DNA of 64,000 bases from Bacteroidota bacterium (GCA_028876495.1 JAGWRO010000038.1:62001-126000), one strand, 5' to 3'; shown: positions 35,304-45,031, numbered from the stretch's first letter. The notes: generated by a model from the letters alone, not told the origin. Numbers and translations: made by a program.

Positions 35304-35336
35304 AAAATAAAAATCGGCTGAATTTGTTGCTTTACT
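35304..35336 (+). repeat. Dispersed A/T-rich 3'-end element
   Basis: AAAATAAAAATCGG then GAATTTGTTGCTTTACT, 90 bp after the barrel fragment and beyond the G/C-rich hairpin. Confidence 0.5.
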
Positions 35337-35482
35337 ATTTTCCTTCCTGAATTCAAATCCACTGCTATCCTACATTCGAAACTAAAGAGAGCAACAGAAA
35401 AATAGCGCCGTTGCATAATAAATTATTATCTTTATTAAACCTTGCTCTTTATATATTTTTTCATTCAACTTAACGTTTGCAT

Positions 35483-36148
35483 ATGAAACTCATTTATTTA
35501 TTCCTCGCAGCAACTATTTTTTGTTTGGGTTGTAATACCCAAAACCAGGCAACTCCTTCCGGTACAGATTCAACTGCTGTTAAAACTGACACCACTAATG
35601 TGATACATGAAACAGTGCCTTTTAAAGCGGATGTACCCAATGCAGATATGCAAATAAAACTGGCAGTTTTGGCGGCTCCTCCTGAAAAGAGAGACAGCGC
35701 TACAGTGTATGGATACGATGCCAATAATCAACTCGCTATTATAAAAAAAGGAACAAATGAAATGATTTGTCTTGCAGATGATCCCACTGACACAAGTTTT
35801 TCTGTAGCTTGTTATAATAAAGATTTGGAACCTTTAATGCAAAGAGGCCGCGAGTTGAGAAAACAGGGAATGTCAGGAAAACAATTGTTTGATGAACGTG
35901 CCAAAGAAGTAAAAGAAGGCAAGCTTCAAATGCCCAAAAGTCCTGCCGCATTATATGTTTATAGTGCCGACAGCAAAGATGTGAACTCCAAAACCGGTGA
36001 AGTAAAAAACGGCTACCTTCGTTACGTAATCTATGTTCCGTTTGCTACCGCCGCCAGCACCGGTTTACCTGAAAAGCCTTCTGCCCCGGGAATGCCCTGG
36101 ATCATGGATCCCGGAACTTACCACGCGCATGTTATGATCAATCCTTAA
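35483..36148 (+). CDS. Lipoprotein of unknown function
   Basis: MKLIYLFLAATIFCLGC is a lipoprotein signal with Cys17. A Thr/Ser/Asp-rich stretch (20-50) follows, as is common for exported lipoproteins in this phylum. The folded part (about 55-221) contains KRDSATVYGYDANNQLAIIK and ends APGMPWIMDPGTYHAHVMIN, which has a His pair that might bind metal. I use the ATG at 35483 and not the TTG six bases upstream. I cannot name the family. Confidence 0.75.
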   Translation: MKLIYLFLAATIFCLGCNTQNQATPSGTDSTAVKTDTTNVIHETVPFKADVPNADMQIKLAVLAAPPEKRDSATVYGYDANNQLAIIKKGTNEMICLADDPTDTSFSVACYNKDLEPLMQRGRELRKQGMSGKQLFDERAKEVKEGKLQMPKSPAALYVYSADSKDVNSKTGEVKNGYLRYVIYVPFATAASTGLPEKPSAPGMPWIMDPGTYHAHVMINP

Positions 36149-36168
36149 GTGAATAAATGAAATTTTTT

Positions 36169-36203
36169 AAAATAAAATTCTTCTGAATTTGTTTGTTTAC
36201 TGT
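36169..36203 (+). repeat. Dispersed A/T-rich 3'-end element, near-consensus copy
   Basis: AAAATAAAATTCTTCTGAAT then TTGTTTGTTTACTGT, starting 21 bp after the lipoprotein stop and 25 bp before the convergent gene end. Confidence 0.65.
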
Positions 36204-36227
36204 ATTTTAAATCATTCGTGTAAATAC

Positions 36228-37829
36228 CTACCTTGTTACGGGCGTAATCCTTAACAATGAAGGTGTATCACCAAAACCGGGGCCGCCCCAATCTGTTTCA
36301 TCTCCATTCAATATCCTGAGAGGGACAAAAGCGCCATTTTTGTAAACACCCTCTTCCACTTTCAGATATTGCCATGCTTTACCTTCATCATTGCCTGCCG
36401 GTTGAAAACGAATATGGCACCTCATTCCGCTAACTAAAAACGAATCTTTTCCTAATTCAATGAACATAGCATTGCCAACCGGATCTTTATACACCGGCGC
36501 AGCATTGGCTCTTCCATTTCCGCCAAAAACAACCGTACATTTCCAGTCACCAAGTTCTACGGTTTGGTCTTTATGATCATCGCCTTCCACTGCAGATTGT
36601 ATCTTTCCTTTTGTAGCCCAGCTCGCAAGTTGCGGTAGCATTGAAGCACACAATGCATATTCTGCCGAGTAAGGAGCAAGTGTTTCTTTCAATTCTCTAT
36701 TGGCCGAGGTATCACCGTTGTTATCTATCCCAAATGGAGAAAATCCAATTCCTCCGCGTGAAAACACTTCGAATAAATATTTTGCATTCACCACGTTCAA
36801 CCCGGCTTCGGGAACAAACAAGGCATTGTCTTTTCTGTTATAAAGATCCATAACCTTGAGTACACGTTCGTTGCCGTCCAGGTAGACATCAGGCGCCAGG
36901 AGATCGAGAGCAGGAGCGGCTGTTTTCCAGATGGGAATTACGTTATCTGTCGGACCGCCGCTTTCATATTGCGTTGCCGGAGGATCAATGAGCGGATCAC
37001 GAAGTGCTGCATTGGTATACATCGGAAGGTTGTATTCTTTCTTACCTGCAGCAGCCACTTTGCCAATAAAACGCGCCACATTCCATGCATTAAAATATTC
37101 ATCTGCCCTTTCGCCAAAAACTTCTTTCCAGGTTCCTGAAGAAACAACAGGCACCTTCAAAGCTTTTAGGATATCTGTGTTAAGCAATTCCGCAGGAACC
37201 TGCGCTTCAAATAAGTGTTGTGCTTTCTGTGAATAATCACGCACACTTCCCCAGGTTCCTGCTTCGTTTTCAACCTGGATCATAATAACTGTATGTTGCG
37301 AATCGGCGTTTTTGAGGTGGTACATCAAAGCGCTAAAAGCTTTTATATCAGCCTGCAAAGTGGCATCAGCCAAAGGGGAAGGAGAATCATAAAACTTACC
37401 ATTTTTACCGGTTATATTCGGATATTTATCTGCGTCCCTTTTCATCCATCCCGGCATGTAATGATTACTGCCGTTCTTCCAGGTGCCAAACCAAAGGAGC
37501 ACCAGGTGAACATGATGCGATCTTGCCTCCTTAAGCAATTTATCAACAATTGAAAAATCAAACTTCCCTTCCTGCGGCTCTATCTGCTCCCAATAAACAG
37601 GAACTTCCAAAGTATTCAGGTGCATATATTCTGCGCTTTTCCAAACAGCAGAAAGAAATGCCGGCCACGCGCTGGAATTATGCACTTGTCCGCCCAAAAT
37701 AAAAAAAGGTTTCCCATCTACCAATAACGTATGTTTTCCATTTTGGCTAACAAGAGTCGGCGTTTGCGCAAAAATTTGAAAACACGTCAAAAGAAAAGCA
37801 AGAATAAAAGCAATAGTTATTTTGTACAT
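36228..37829 (-). CDS. Secreted GH35-like beta-galactosidase with C-terminal DUF5597-type domain
   Basis: A signal peptide (ending CFQIFAQ) is followed by a TIM-barrel of GH35 type. FILGGQVHNSSAWP starts the barrel, the acid/base Glu is in MIQVENEAGTWG, and the nucleophile Glu is in NALFVPEAGLN. The region after about residue 400 is beta-rich and fits the DUF5597 extension often found in Bacteroidota homologues. The likely role is removal of terminal beta-galactosyl units from polysaccharides in the periplasm. No sus-type genes are adjacent. Confidence 0.9.
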   Translation of the reverse strand: MYKITIAFILAFLLTCFQIFAQTPTLVSQNGKHTLLVDGKPFFILGGQVHNSSAWPAFLSAVWKSAEYMHLNTLEVPVYWEQIEPQEGKFDFSIVDKLLKEARSHHVHLVLLWFGTWKNGSNHYMPGWMKRDADKYPNITGKNGKFYDSPSPLADATLQADIKAFSALMYHLKNADSQHTVIMIQVENEAGTWGSVRDYSQKAQHLFEAQVPAELLNTDILKALKVPVVSSGTWKEVFGERADEYFNAWNVARFIGKVAAAGKKEYNLPMYTNAALRDPLIDPPATQYESGGPTDNVIPIWKTAAPALDLLAPDVYLDGNERVLKVMDLYNRKDNALFVPEAGLNVVNAKYLFEVFSRGGIGFSPFGIDNNGDTSANRELKETLAPYSAEYALCASMLPQLASWATKGKIQSAVEGDDHKDQTVELGDWKCTVVFGGNGRANAAPVYKDPVGNAMFIELGKDSFLVSGMRCHIRFQPAGNDEGKAWQYLKVEEGVYKNGAFVPLRILNGDETDWGGPGFGDTPSLLRITPVTR

Positions 37830-37913
37830 AGCAATTAAATATGGAATGAAGATATTGAAAAATGGTCTTTATGCAGCCGTCAAATTTCTAAAATCAAATT
37901 ACTTTCGCAATAA

Positions 37914-38757
37914 ATGGAGCCATCACACACACATATTCTATTAATCAATTGCCCCGATGAAAGTGGCCTGATCTATAAAGTTTCTAAAATTGTTTATGAC
38001 CACAATCTCAATGTAGTAAGCAACGGAGAATTTGTTGAAAGAAAATTCAACCATTTTTTTATGCGCACAGAAATTTCAGGTAAGTTCAATAAAGAAATTT
38101 TTTTGAGAGAAGTAAAAAACATACTTCCGCAAACCGCTGAAATAAAACTGTCTGCCAATACAAAGAAAAATGTGGTGATACTTGCCACCAAAGAATACCA
38201 TTGCTTAAGCGATCTGCTGATTCGGCATAAATTCGATGATCTCAACCTAAATATTCTGGGCGTTATAAGCAACTACACCCATCTTGAAGAACTTACTTCA
38301 AAATTTGAAATCCCCTATTATTTTGTAGACCATTCAGATAAATCCAGGGAAATTCATGAGCAGGAGATTCTTGCAATTATCCGGCAACTTAATCCTGATT
38401 TTTTAGTGCTGGCAAAATATGCGCATATTATCTCCCTCATTCGTGCAGTATTACAATAACCGGATTATAAATATTCACCATTCATTTCTGCCTGCATTTG
38501 CCGGCGCCAATCCCTATCAAAAAGCCTATGAACGGGGTGTAAAGATTATTGGCGCCACTGCGCATTTTGTGAATGAAATGTTGGATGAAGGTCCGATTAT
38601 TGCGCAAAATGTAATTCCGGTAGACCATACTCATGATGCTAAAGAAATGGCCCGTTCAGGAAGAGATATAGAAAAAAACGTTTTGGCTCATGCATTAAGA
38701 TTGGTTTGCAACGAAAAGGTATTTGTGTTTAAAAACAAGACGATCATCTTTGATTAA
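37914..38757 (+). pseudogene. purU: Formyltetrahydrofolate deformylase, frameshifted
   Basis: PurU hydrolyses 10-formyl-THF to formate and THF and balances one-carbon pools. The first frame (37914-38459) holds the N-terminal ACT domain (HILLINCPDESGLIYKVSKI) and the start of the formyltransferase domain. The second frame (from the ATG at 38419) continues exactly where the first leaves the family: YMRILSP-like, NRIINIHHSFLPAF, and the catalytic-Asp block MLDEGPIIAQNVIPVDHTHD. The join is at GCAAAATATGCGC, where two bases (normal AAATATATGCGC) appear lost. It is a frameshift mutation or a sequence error. Confidence 0.9.
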
Positions 38758-38810
38758 ACGATTCAGTTCCTACAAACCCGGATAAAAACTTTCATCACTC
38801 CAAAATTAAA

Positions 38811-39470
38811 TCAGCCTTCCTTTTCAACCAGCAATCTTTCACAGGCAACATTGCTTAAAGTTTCTGCATGCCTTTTTCCATAATTTATCACTATTGATTT
38901 ATCAAAAGGTTCAATTGCTTTTATTTTAATTCTTAATCCTAAGTGCATTTCACGTGCATTTAAAAATTTTAAAAATTCAGATGAAGTATTAATAACAGCC
39001 GCCAGTTTTACGGTTTCCCCCGCATTGCAATCGCTTAATTTATTATAATCTTTCCACACTACTTTTCCATTTTTATCAGGTATGGGAGAGCCATGCGGAT
39101 CCACTTTTGGATAGCCAAGCAGTTCGTCCATTTTTTCAAAAAAAACAGGAGATTTTATATGTTCAATTTGTTCGGCAATGTCGTGGACATCTTCCCAACC
39201 GAGCTTCATTTTATCTACCAAAAACATTTCAGTAAGCCTGTGTTTTCTTATGATAAGACCAGCTTCTCTTTTCCCCTTTTCGGTCAGACGGAGGGGTTTG
39301 TAACTTTCATAGTGAACCAATTTTTTCTCAGCAAGCTTTTTCACCATACTCGTTACAGTGGGCATTTTAAGATCAAGGTTTTTTGATAATTCCGTAACAT
39401 TTACTTCGCCCGCTATATTGGCAATATTAAATAATGCTTTCAGATAATTTTCTTCTGTCAACGAATTCAT
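38811..39470 (-). CDS. Metal-dependent transcriptional regulator, DtxR/MntR family
   Basis: This is a manganese- or iron-dependent repressor. It has an N-terminal winged helix (about residues 1-65: NYLKALFNIA, VTELSKNLDLKMPTVTSMVK) and a dimerisation/metal domain (about 66-140) with HRLTEMFLVDKM and the ligand-rich EQIEHIKSP. A C-terminal FeoA/SH3-like domain follows (about 145-219). It is divergent from the NRAMP transporter gene. The palindromic operator between the two genes makes the transporter its obvious target. Confidence 0.93.
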   Translation of the reverse strand: MNSLTEENYLKALFNIANIAGEVNVTELSKNLDLKMPTVTSMVKKLAEKKLVHYESYKPLRLTEKGKREAGLIIRKHRLTEMFLVDKMKLGWEDVHDIAEQIEHIKSPVFFEKMDELLGYPKVDPHGSPIPDKNGKVVWKDYNKLSDCNAGETVKLAAVINTSSEFLKFLNAREMHLGLRIKIKAIEPFDKSIVINYGKRHAETLSNVACERLLVEKEG

Positions 39471-39532
39471 TAGTCAAAGCTAATAATAATTTTCACCTAA
39501 TAAACCATTTAAAAAAAAATAAATTATTAGTT

Positions 39533-39563
39533 TTTGTTAGATTAATCTAACTTTATACTTTTG
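39533..39563 (+). promoter_or_regulatory. Promoter of the NRAMP transporter gene (TTTG - 19 bp - TACTTTTG)
   Basis: TTTG at 39533-39536 and TACTTTTG at 39556-39563 match the Bacteroidota -33/-7 consensus TTTG and TAnnTTTG with a 19-bp spacer. The transporter ATG is 71 bp further on. This is the best promoter in the window. Confidence 0.72.
39536..39551. promoter_or_regulatory. 16-bp palindromic operator for the DtxR/MntR-type regulator
   Basis: GTTAGATTAATCTAAC is a perfect palindrome. It shares the TTAG...CTAA frame of DtxR/MntR-family boxes. It fills the spacer between the -33 and -7 boxes, so a bound repressor would block RNA polymerase. That predicts repression when manganese or iron is ample. 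Confidence 0.75.
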
Positions 39564-39634
39564 TATAGCGAATTTTATTGCTAAATCAACCCTAATGACT
39601 TTTTAAAGAAAACAAGAAAAAGTTTCCCGGAATT

Positions 39635-41506
39635 ATGAAAAATAGTGATTTACATTCTTTACATGAAGTACATTCTTCTGTAATAACCCAAAAAAAAGGC
39701 TGGCGTGGTATGATGGCTTTCATTGGTCCTGCTTACCTGGTGAGCGTTGGCTATATGGATCCGGGTAATTGGGCTACAGATATAGCAGGTGGTTCCGCTT
39801 TCGGATATAAATTGATTTGGGTGTTGTTAATGTCAAATCTTATCGCGGTGCTTTTACAATCGCTAAGTGCAAGGTTAGGCATTGTAAGAGGGTTAGACCT
39901 TGCGCAGGCTTCAAAAAACGCTTATCCAAAATGGGCGAATATCCCTCTATATATCCTTGCAGAAATAGCTATTGCCGCCTGCGACCTCGCGGAGATTGTA
40001 GGAATGGCGATCGGGCTTAATTTATTATTTGGCCTTCCTCTGATCTGGGGAATTTGCCTCACTGCTCTCGACACCTTACTCTTACTTCTTTTACTGCATA
40101 AAGGAATGCGCGTATTAGAGGCGTTTATTATCACGCTGGTAGGAATCATCGGAATTTCTTTTTTAATAGAAATGTTTATTGTGTCCCCCGTCTATAGTGA
40201 TGTGTTGAAAGGTTTTGTCCCTTCAAAACTTAATGGAGATGCATTGTATATTGCCATCGGAATTATAGGAGCTACGGTAATGCCGCACAATTTGTATCTG
40301 CATTCATCATTGGTGCAGACACGAAAATTTGAAAGAACATCTGCCGGAATGAAAAGGGCAATTAAATTTAATTTATTAGATACTACTATCGCGTTAAATC
40401 TTGCTTTTTTTGTCAATGCCGCAATTTTAGTTTTAGCCGCTGCTGCGTTTTATGTACACGGATATTTTCATATTGCAGAAATACAGGATGCTTCTGTTTT
40501 GCTAAAAAAATTATTTGGAAAAGCCGCTCCTACTTTTTTTGCCATTGCCTTAATTGCTTCGGGCCAAAGTTCAACGATCACGGGAACTTTAGCAGGCCAG
40601 ATTGTAATGGAAGGGCATTTAAATATCAGGATCCGCCCGTGGCTGAGAAGGTTAATTACCAGGTTGCTGGCAATAATTCCGGCTCTTTTCACCATCCTTT
40701 ATTTCGGGTCAGAGGCTTTGGGGCAACTACTTGTTCTTAGCCAGGTTGTATTAAGCCTTCAGCTTGGATTTGCAGTTATCCCATTGATCCATTTTACTTC
40801 TGAAAGGAAATTCATGAAGGAATTCACCATAAAAATTTGGGTGAAAGTATTGGCCTGGATTAGTGCTGCAATTATCGTTTACCTGAATATACAATTGGTA
40901 GTACAACAAATCAATGAATGGATCCATGGTGCCGGATCAAATAAGTTTTGGATATACGTGGTGGTAATTCCCCTTTCTATTGGCTGCCTCGGGCTGCTAT
41001 TTTATGTTTTTATTCATCCTTTTATATCAAAGGGGATCAAAGAAAAAAGACAACTTCCTCATGGTTATGCAGAGCAGCTCCTTGAAAATGCATATATAAA
41101 GTATAAGCATATTGGAATTGCAATTGACTTTAGCGGCAAAGACGAAAAAATTATTCAAAATGCAATATTGATCGGCGGCAAAACTGCATCCTATACTTTT
41201 ATTCATGTGGTAGAGAGCGCTGCAGCGCGCTATCTTGGTCTAAATGCCCAGGATTATGAAACACAACTGGACAAAAATAATCTCGCACAATACAGGCAGG
41301 TACTTGAAAAAATGGATTACAAGGCTGAAACACAGATTGGTTTTGGCAACCCGGCTTCCGAAATGTCAAAAATTATTACTGCTCAAAACATCGATCTGCT
41401 TGTAATGGGAGCTCACGGCCATAAAGGTTTCAAAGACCTGATTTACGGCAGTACCGTTGATGCGCTCAGGCATAAAATTAAAATTCCTGTTTTAGTAGTC
41501 AACTAA
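39635..41506 (+). CDS. NRAMP-family Mn2+/Fe2+ transporter with C-terminal universal stress protein domain
   Basis: This is a proton-coupled importer of divalent metals. The TM1 motif YMDPGNWATDIAGG has the metal-binding Asp and Asn, and the TM6 motif is VMPHNLYLHSS, with the conserved Met and His. About 11 hydrophobic segments end near residue 465. Residues about 485-623 form a USP domain (HIGIAIDFSGKD; LLVMGAHGHKGFKDLIYGST with the GxxGHxG...GS ATP-loop pattern). The fusion suggests nucleotide- or stress-linked control of uptake and is known in this phylum. Expression is probably controlled by the divergent regulator. Confidence 0.94.
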   Translation: MKNSDLHSLHEVHSSVITQKKGWRGMMAFIGPAYLVSVGYMDPGNWATDIAGGSAFGYKLIWVLLMSNLIAVLLQSLSARLGIVRGLDLAQASKNAYPKWANIPLYILAEIAIAACDLAEIVGMAIGLNLLFGLPLIWGICLTALDTLLLLLLLHKGMRVLEAFIITLVGIIGISFLIEMFIVSPVYSDVLKGFVPSKLNGDALYIAIGIIGATVMPHNLYLHSSLVQTRKFERTSAGMKRAIKFNLLDTTIALNLAFFVNAAILVLAAAAFYVHGYFHIAEIQDASVLLKKLFGKAAPTFFAIALIASGQSSTITGTLAGQIVMEGHLNIRIRPWLRRLITRLLAIIPALFTILYFGSEALGQLLVLSQVVLSLQLGFAVIPLIHFTSERKFMKEFTIKIWVKVLAWISAAIIVYLNIQLVVQQINEWIHGAGSNKFWIYVVVIPLSIGCLGLLFYVFIHPFISKGIKEKRQLPHGYAEQLLENAYIKYKHIGIAIDFSGKDEKIIQNAILIGGKTASYTFIHVVESAAARYLGLNAQDYETQLDKNNLAQYRQVLEKMDYKAETQIGFGNPASEMSKIITAQNIDLLVMGAHGHKGFKDLIYGSTVDALRHKIKIPVLVVN

Positions 41507-41611
41507 AAAATTTTTATGAAATATTTCTCCGGTATATGGCATTAAAAAGATATCTACAAAAACTTATTTTAGTGGTACGCCATTCAGGATTTTAAGAACT
41601 GAGTTTATCAT

Positions 41612-41645
41612 AAAATAAAAATTCTCAATCTTTGTTTGTTTACTG
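41612..41645 (+). repeat. Dispersed A/T-rich 3'-end element, near-consensus copy
   Basis: AAAATAAAAATTCTCAATC then TTTGTTTGTTTACTG. It lies between the convergent transporter and M1 peptidase genes, and its last bases overlap the M1 stop region. Confidence 0.65.
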
Positions 41646-43238
41646 TTGAGAATATAGCAAATTTACATTTGGATCTACAGTTATATCGTTAGGCTTAAAA
41701 GATAATGAAATGTTTTTCTGCGTGAGCTTATTTTTCACATCGATCGTTTTTATCACTGTTTTATTCCCATTTGAAAACCTTACCTGTAAAAGAAATACAA
41801 ACAGATTCGTTTGAATTTGTTCTATTTTTAGTGACACCGATTTTTTGGTTGGATCATACTTCCAGTCAACTTTTATTGACGGTTGACCTGCTGTAAAAAG
41901 CCATTGTTTAAAAAATATTTCCAGGTTTTGGCCGCTCACTTTTTCAAAAACTTTTTCCAGGTCGGTGGTGTTTGCATTACTGCCCGCATAAGTTTTATAA
42001 TACGTTCTGATTCCTTTCCAGAACAAACTATCGCCCAGTTTCCTTCGCAACATATGCAGTACCCATGCGCCTTTCTGGTAGCTGTTGTCATTGAGCAAAG
42101 CCATTAAATGCTTACTTTCAGAAGTATCAACCACTGGCGTTTTATGATTTTCTGAATACCCAACAACTTGCCTGCGTTGTATTCTTAAAAGACTTCTTAA
42201 CGAATCTTCGCCGTATTTACTTTCAAGATAAAGATCTGTCATATACGTTGCAAATCCTTCACTGAGCCAAAGATGTGGCCAGTCTTTTTCGGTAACATTA
42301 TCACCAAACCACTGGTGCGCAATCTCATGTGCCATCAAGCTTTCAATCCCTTTTGCATTAACCGATTTTTCAAAATAAAAAATACAACCGGCATTTTCCA
42401 TTCCGCCAAAAATGGTTGTGGATTGCACATTGGCCAGCTTTTCAAAAGCATAAGGGCCGATGTGCTGAATGTACCATTTTAAAATATTTTTTGAAATGGC
42501 ATAATGAGCGAAACCGCTGTCCCGATCAGGCGGATACACCCAACTCGATACAGGAATACAATCAACATTCCCTATATTATTTACGGCAAAATCAGTAACG
42601 CCGATCACCATGATCTTTGTGGGCAAAGGAATATCTTCTTTCCAATGTGTCAGTTTTAAATGGTCCTGAAGATTGGTTTCTTCAATTTTTTTGCCATTGG
42701 AAACTACCTGGTAATGATCAGGAGCAATTACAATAAAATCAACTGTGGCCTTGTCAGAAAGATGATCGTTGCACGGGATCCAGTTGTGAGCACGGTTTGG
42801 CCAGTTGTCGCCAAAAAAAGTACGCGCACCATATTTATTGTTACTGATGATTAAGCCATCTGCTGGTATGCCTTCATAGCTGATGGAATAAACATTTTCT
42901 TCTCCGGGTTTGCCTTCATCATGAATAATAAGATGTTGATCGTCTTGTTCAAAAGTTTCTTTCGTCCCATTTTTGTATACATTGATTACCGTCATCCCTT
43001 TGCCATAATTGTTTTTATTAACAAGATCAAACGTTATTTCATTTTCAGGTTTTAGAAATCCTGTTGTGATTTGGGCTTTCCCTTTGATAATATTATTACT
43101 GTCATTAAGCGCAATAGTAAATGTATAATGTTTTACATCAAGCCCGTTGGTGGGCATTTGTGCAAAAAGCGATGAAACTAAAAATGAAGCAACAACGGTG
43201 ATAAATAATTTTCTAATAGAAATAAATGAAATAGCCAT
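41640..43238 (-). CDS. Secreted M1-family metallopeptidase
   Basis: This is a zinc aminopeptidase of the gluzincin type. The signal peptide ends VSSLFAQ. The exopeptidase motif GGMENAGCIFYF and the zinc motif HEIAHQWFGDN are present, with the third ligand Glu in LWLSEGFATY 18 residues on. The order is beta-saddle (about 30-210), catalytic domain (210-450) and a short beta domain; the large C-terminal helical domain is absent, as in many 500-600-residue bacterial members. It probably degrades peptides in the periplasm. Confidence 0.94.
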   Translation of the reverse strand: MAISFISIRKLFITVVASFLVSSLFAQMPTNGLDVKHYTFTIALNDSNNIIKGKAQITTGFLKPENEITFDLVNKNNYGKGMTVINVYKNGTKETFEQDDQHLIIHDEGKPGEENVYSISYEGIPADGLIISNNKYGARTFFGDNWPNRAHNWIPCNDHLSDKATVDFIVIAPDHYQVVSNGKKIEETNLQDHLKLTHWKEDIPLPTKIMVIGVTDFAVNNIGNVDCIPVSSWVYPPDRDSGFAHYAISKNILKWYIQHIGPYAFEKLANVQSTTIFGGMENAGCIFYFEKSVNAKGIESLMAHEIAHQWFGDNVTEKDWPHLWLSEGFATYMTDLYLESKYGEDSLRSLLRIQRRQVVGYSENHKTPVVDTSESKHLMALLNDNSYQKGAWVLHMLRRKLGDSLFWKGIRTYYKTYAGSNANTTDLEKVFEKVSGQNLEIFFKQWLFTAGQPSIKVDWKYDPTKKSVSLKIEQIQTNLFVFLLQVRFSNGNKTVIKTIDVKNKLTQKNISLSFKPNDITVDPNVNLLYSQQ

Positions 43239-43380
43239 TTTGCTGGTGGATAAATTTGTTCACAATATAAATAAAATGAAAATGCTTTTTGTTTATAATT
43301 CGTCGGTTTTGAATTGATAAAACCTTAATTTCATTTTGAAAAAAAATTATTTCTGATTCATTCTCTTCACTTTTTCTTCT

Positions 43381-44970
43381 ATGAAATCAAAACAAAAAAT
43401 TGATCTTTTGCTTCACAATGCAACCGTTTATACTGTTGATGAAAGTTTCTCAAAAGCAGAAGCAGTAGCGGTTGACAAAGGAAAAATAATTGCTATTGGA
43501 AATTCAAAAGAACTTTTGGAAGTGTATGATGGAAGTGAACAAGTGGATGCAAAAAATAAATTTATTTTCCCCGGCTTCATTGACGCACATGCCCATTTTT
43601 TCGGTTATGGCTTAGGCTTGCAACAGGCAGATCTTGTTGGCACAAAAAGCTGGGAAGATGTTGTAGAGAAACTAAAAATTCAGGCAGGAAAAATAAAAAA
43701 AGGTTGGATCACAGGAAGAGGCTGGAATCAAAATGACTGGGCGATACAAGAATTTCCTGGTAATGAAAAACTAAATGAATTATTTCCTACGCGTCCGGTG
43801 ATATTGACAAGAGTCGACGGCCATGCTGCGATTGCTAATGAGACAGCAATGCAACTTGCAGCCTTGAAAGCAGGCGATAAAACAGAAGGCGGAGAAGTGG
43901 AAGTGAAAAACGGAAAACTTACCGGAGTTTTAATCGACAACGCGATGGACCTTGTTTATGCAAAAATTCCACGCCCGTCTGAAACACAATTGAAAAAAGC
44001 GTTAATGGATGCTGAAAAAAATTGCTTTGCGGCAGGGCTTACCACTATTGTGGATTGCGGACAGGATTACGAATCTGCTTTATTTGTTGATTCACTACAA
44101 AAAAAGAAAGAACTGAAGATACGCTTGTTCATTATGATGAGCGATAAACAAAAGAATTACGATTTTCTGTTTAAAAACGGCAAAATAAAAACGGAGAGAT
44201 TGAATGTTTGTTCTTTCAAATTATTTTCTGATGGCGCTTTGGGGTCGAGAGGTGCGTATTTGCTTCAACCCTATTCTGACAAGCCGGGTTGGAAAGGTTT
44301 ATTGCTGAAACCCGAAGAACATTTTGATGCAAGAGCAAAACAGATTGCTGAAAAAGGATTTCAAATGTGTACACACGCAATCGGCGATGCTGCTAACAGG
44401 ATGATGCTGAAAATTTATGCGGAATATTTAAAAGGAAAAAATGATCGTCGCTGGCGTATTGAACATGCGCAAATTTTAAACAAAGACGATTTCCATTATT
44501 TTGGTGATTACAATATCGTTCCTTCAATTCAACCCACTCATGCTACTTCTGATATGCATTGGGCCGTAGATCGTTTAGGAAAAGAACGTTTACACTATTC
44601 ATACGCTTACAACGATTTAAAAAATCAAAATGGATGGATTCCCCTCGGCACCGATTTTCCGGTAGAAGATATTTCTCCATTCAAAACTTTTTATGCATCA
44701 GTTTTTCGTAAGGACACGAAAGGCTGGCCGGCAAAAGGTTTCCAAATGGAAAATGCCTTAAGTCGCGAAGATACCATTCGGGGGATGACGATATGGGCGG
44801 CAAAAGCCAACTTTGAAGAACAGGAAAAAGGAAGCCTCGAAAAGGGAAAGTTTGCTGATCTCGTATTGCTTGATACGGACCTTATGAACGTGGATGAAAA
44901 AGCTATTTTAAAAACAAAAGTGCTGATGACTTTTGTAAATGGAGAAAAAGTTTTTGAAGCAAATTTATAA
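43381..44970 (+). CDS. Amidohydrolase family protein (YtcJ-like)
   Basis: This is a metal-dependent hydrolase of the amidohydrolase superfamily (YtcJ/LAF3-like branch). The metal-site start PGFIDAHAHFFGYG is followed by SDGALGSRGAYL, TDFPVEDISPF and a His-rich core (MCTHAIGDAANRMM; RRWRIEHAQI; PSIQPTHATSDMHW). The protein has 529 residues and no signal peptide. The substrate is unknown; the branch includes N-substituted amide and formamide hydrolases. It stands alone, with its own spacer of about 140 bp upstream. Confidence 0.9.
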   Translation: MKSKQKIDLLLHNATVYTVDESFSKAEAVAVDKGKIIAIGNSKELLEVYDGSEQVDAKNKFIFPGFIDAHAHFFGYGLGLQQADLVGTKSWEDVVEKLKIQAGKIKKGWITGRGWNQNDWAIQEFPGNEKLNELFPTRPVILTRVDGHAAIANETAMQLAALKAGDKTEGGEVEVKNGKLTGVLIDNAMDLVYAKIPRPSETQLKKALMDAEKNCFAAGLTTIVDCGQDYESALFVDSLQKKKELKIRLFIMMSDKQKNYDFLFKNGKIKTERLNVCSFKLFSDGALGSRGAYLLQPYSDKPGWKGLLLKPEEHFDARAKQIAEKGFQMCTHAIGDAANRMMLKIYAEYLKGKNDRRWRIEHAQILNKDDFHYFGDYNIVPSIQPTHATSDMHWAVDRLGKERLHYSYAYNDLKNQNGWIPLGTDFPVEDISPFKTFYASVFRKDTKGWPAKGFQMENALSREDTIRGMTIWAAKANFEEQEKGSLEKGKFADLVLLDTDLMNVDEKAILKTKVLMTFVNGEKVFEANL

Positions 44971-44990
44971 GCGCTCATCGCTCAATACTC

Positions 44991-45024
44991 AAAATAAAAA
45001 TGTTGTTTTTTTGGGGGGTTACTG
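44991..45024 (+). repeat. Dispersed A/T-rich 3'-end element, diverged copy
   Basis: AAAATAAAAATGTTG then a T-run and GGGGTTACTGG, starting 21 bp after the amidohydrolase stop. The right half has changed (G-run), but the spacing from the stop is the same as for other copies. Confidence 0.45.
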
Positions 45025-45031
45025 GTTTCAT

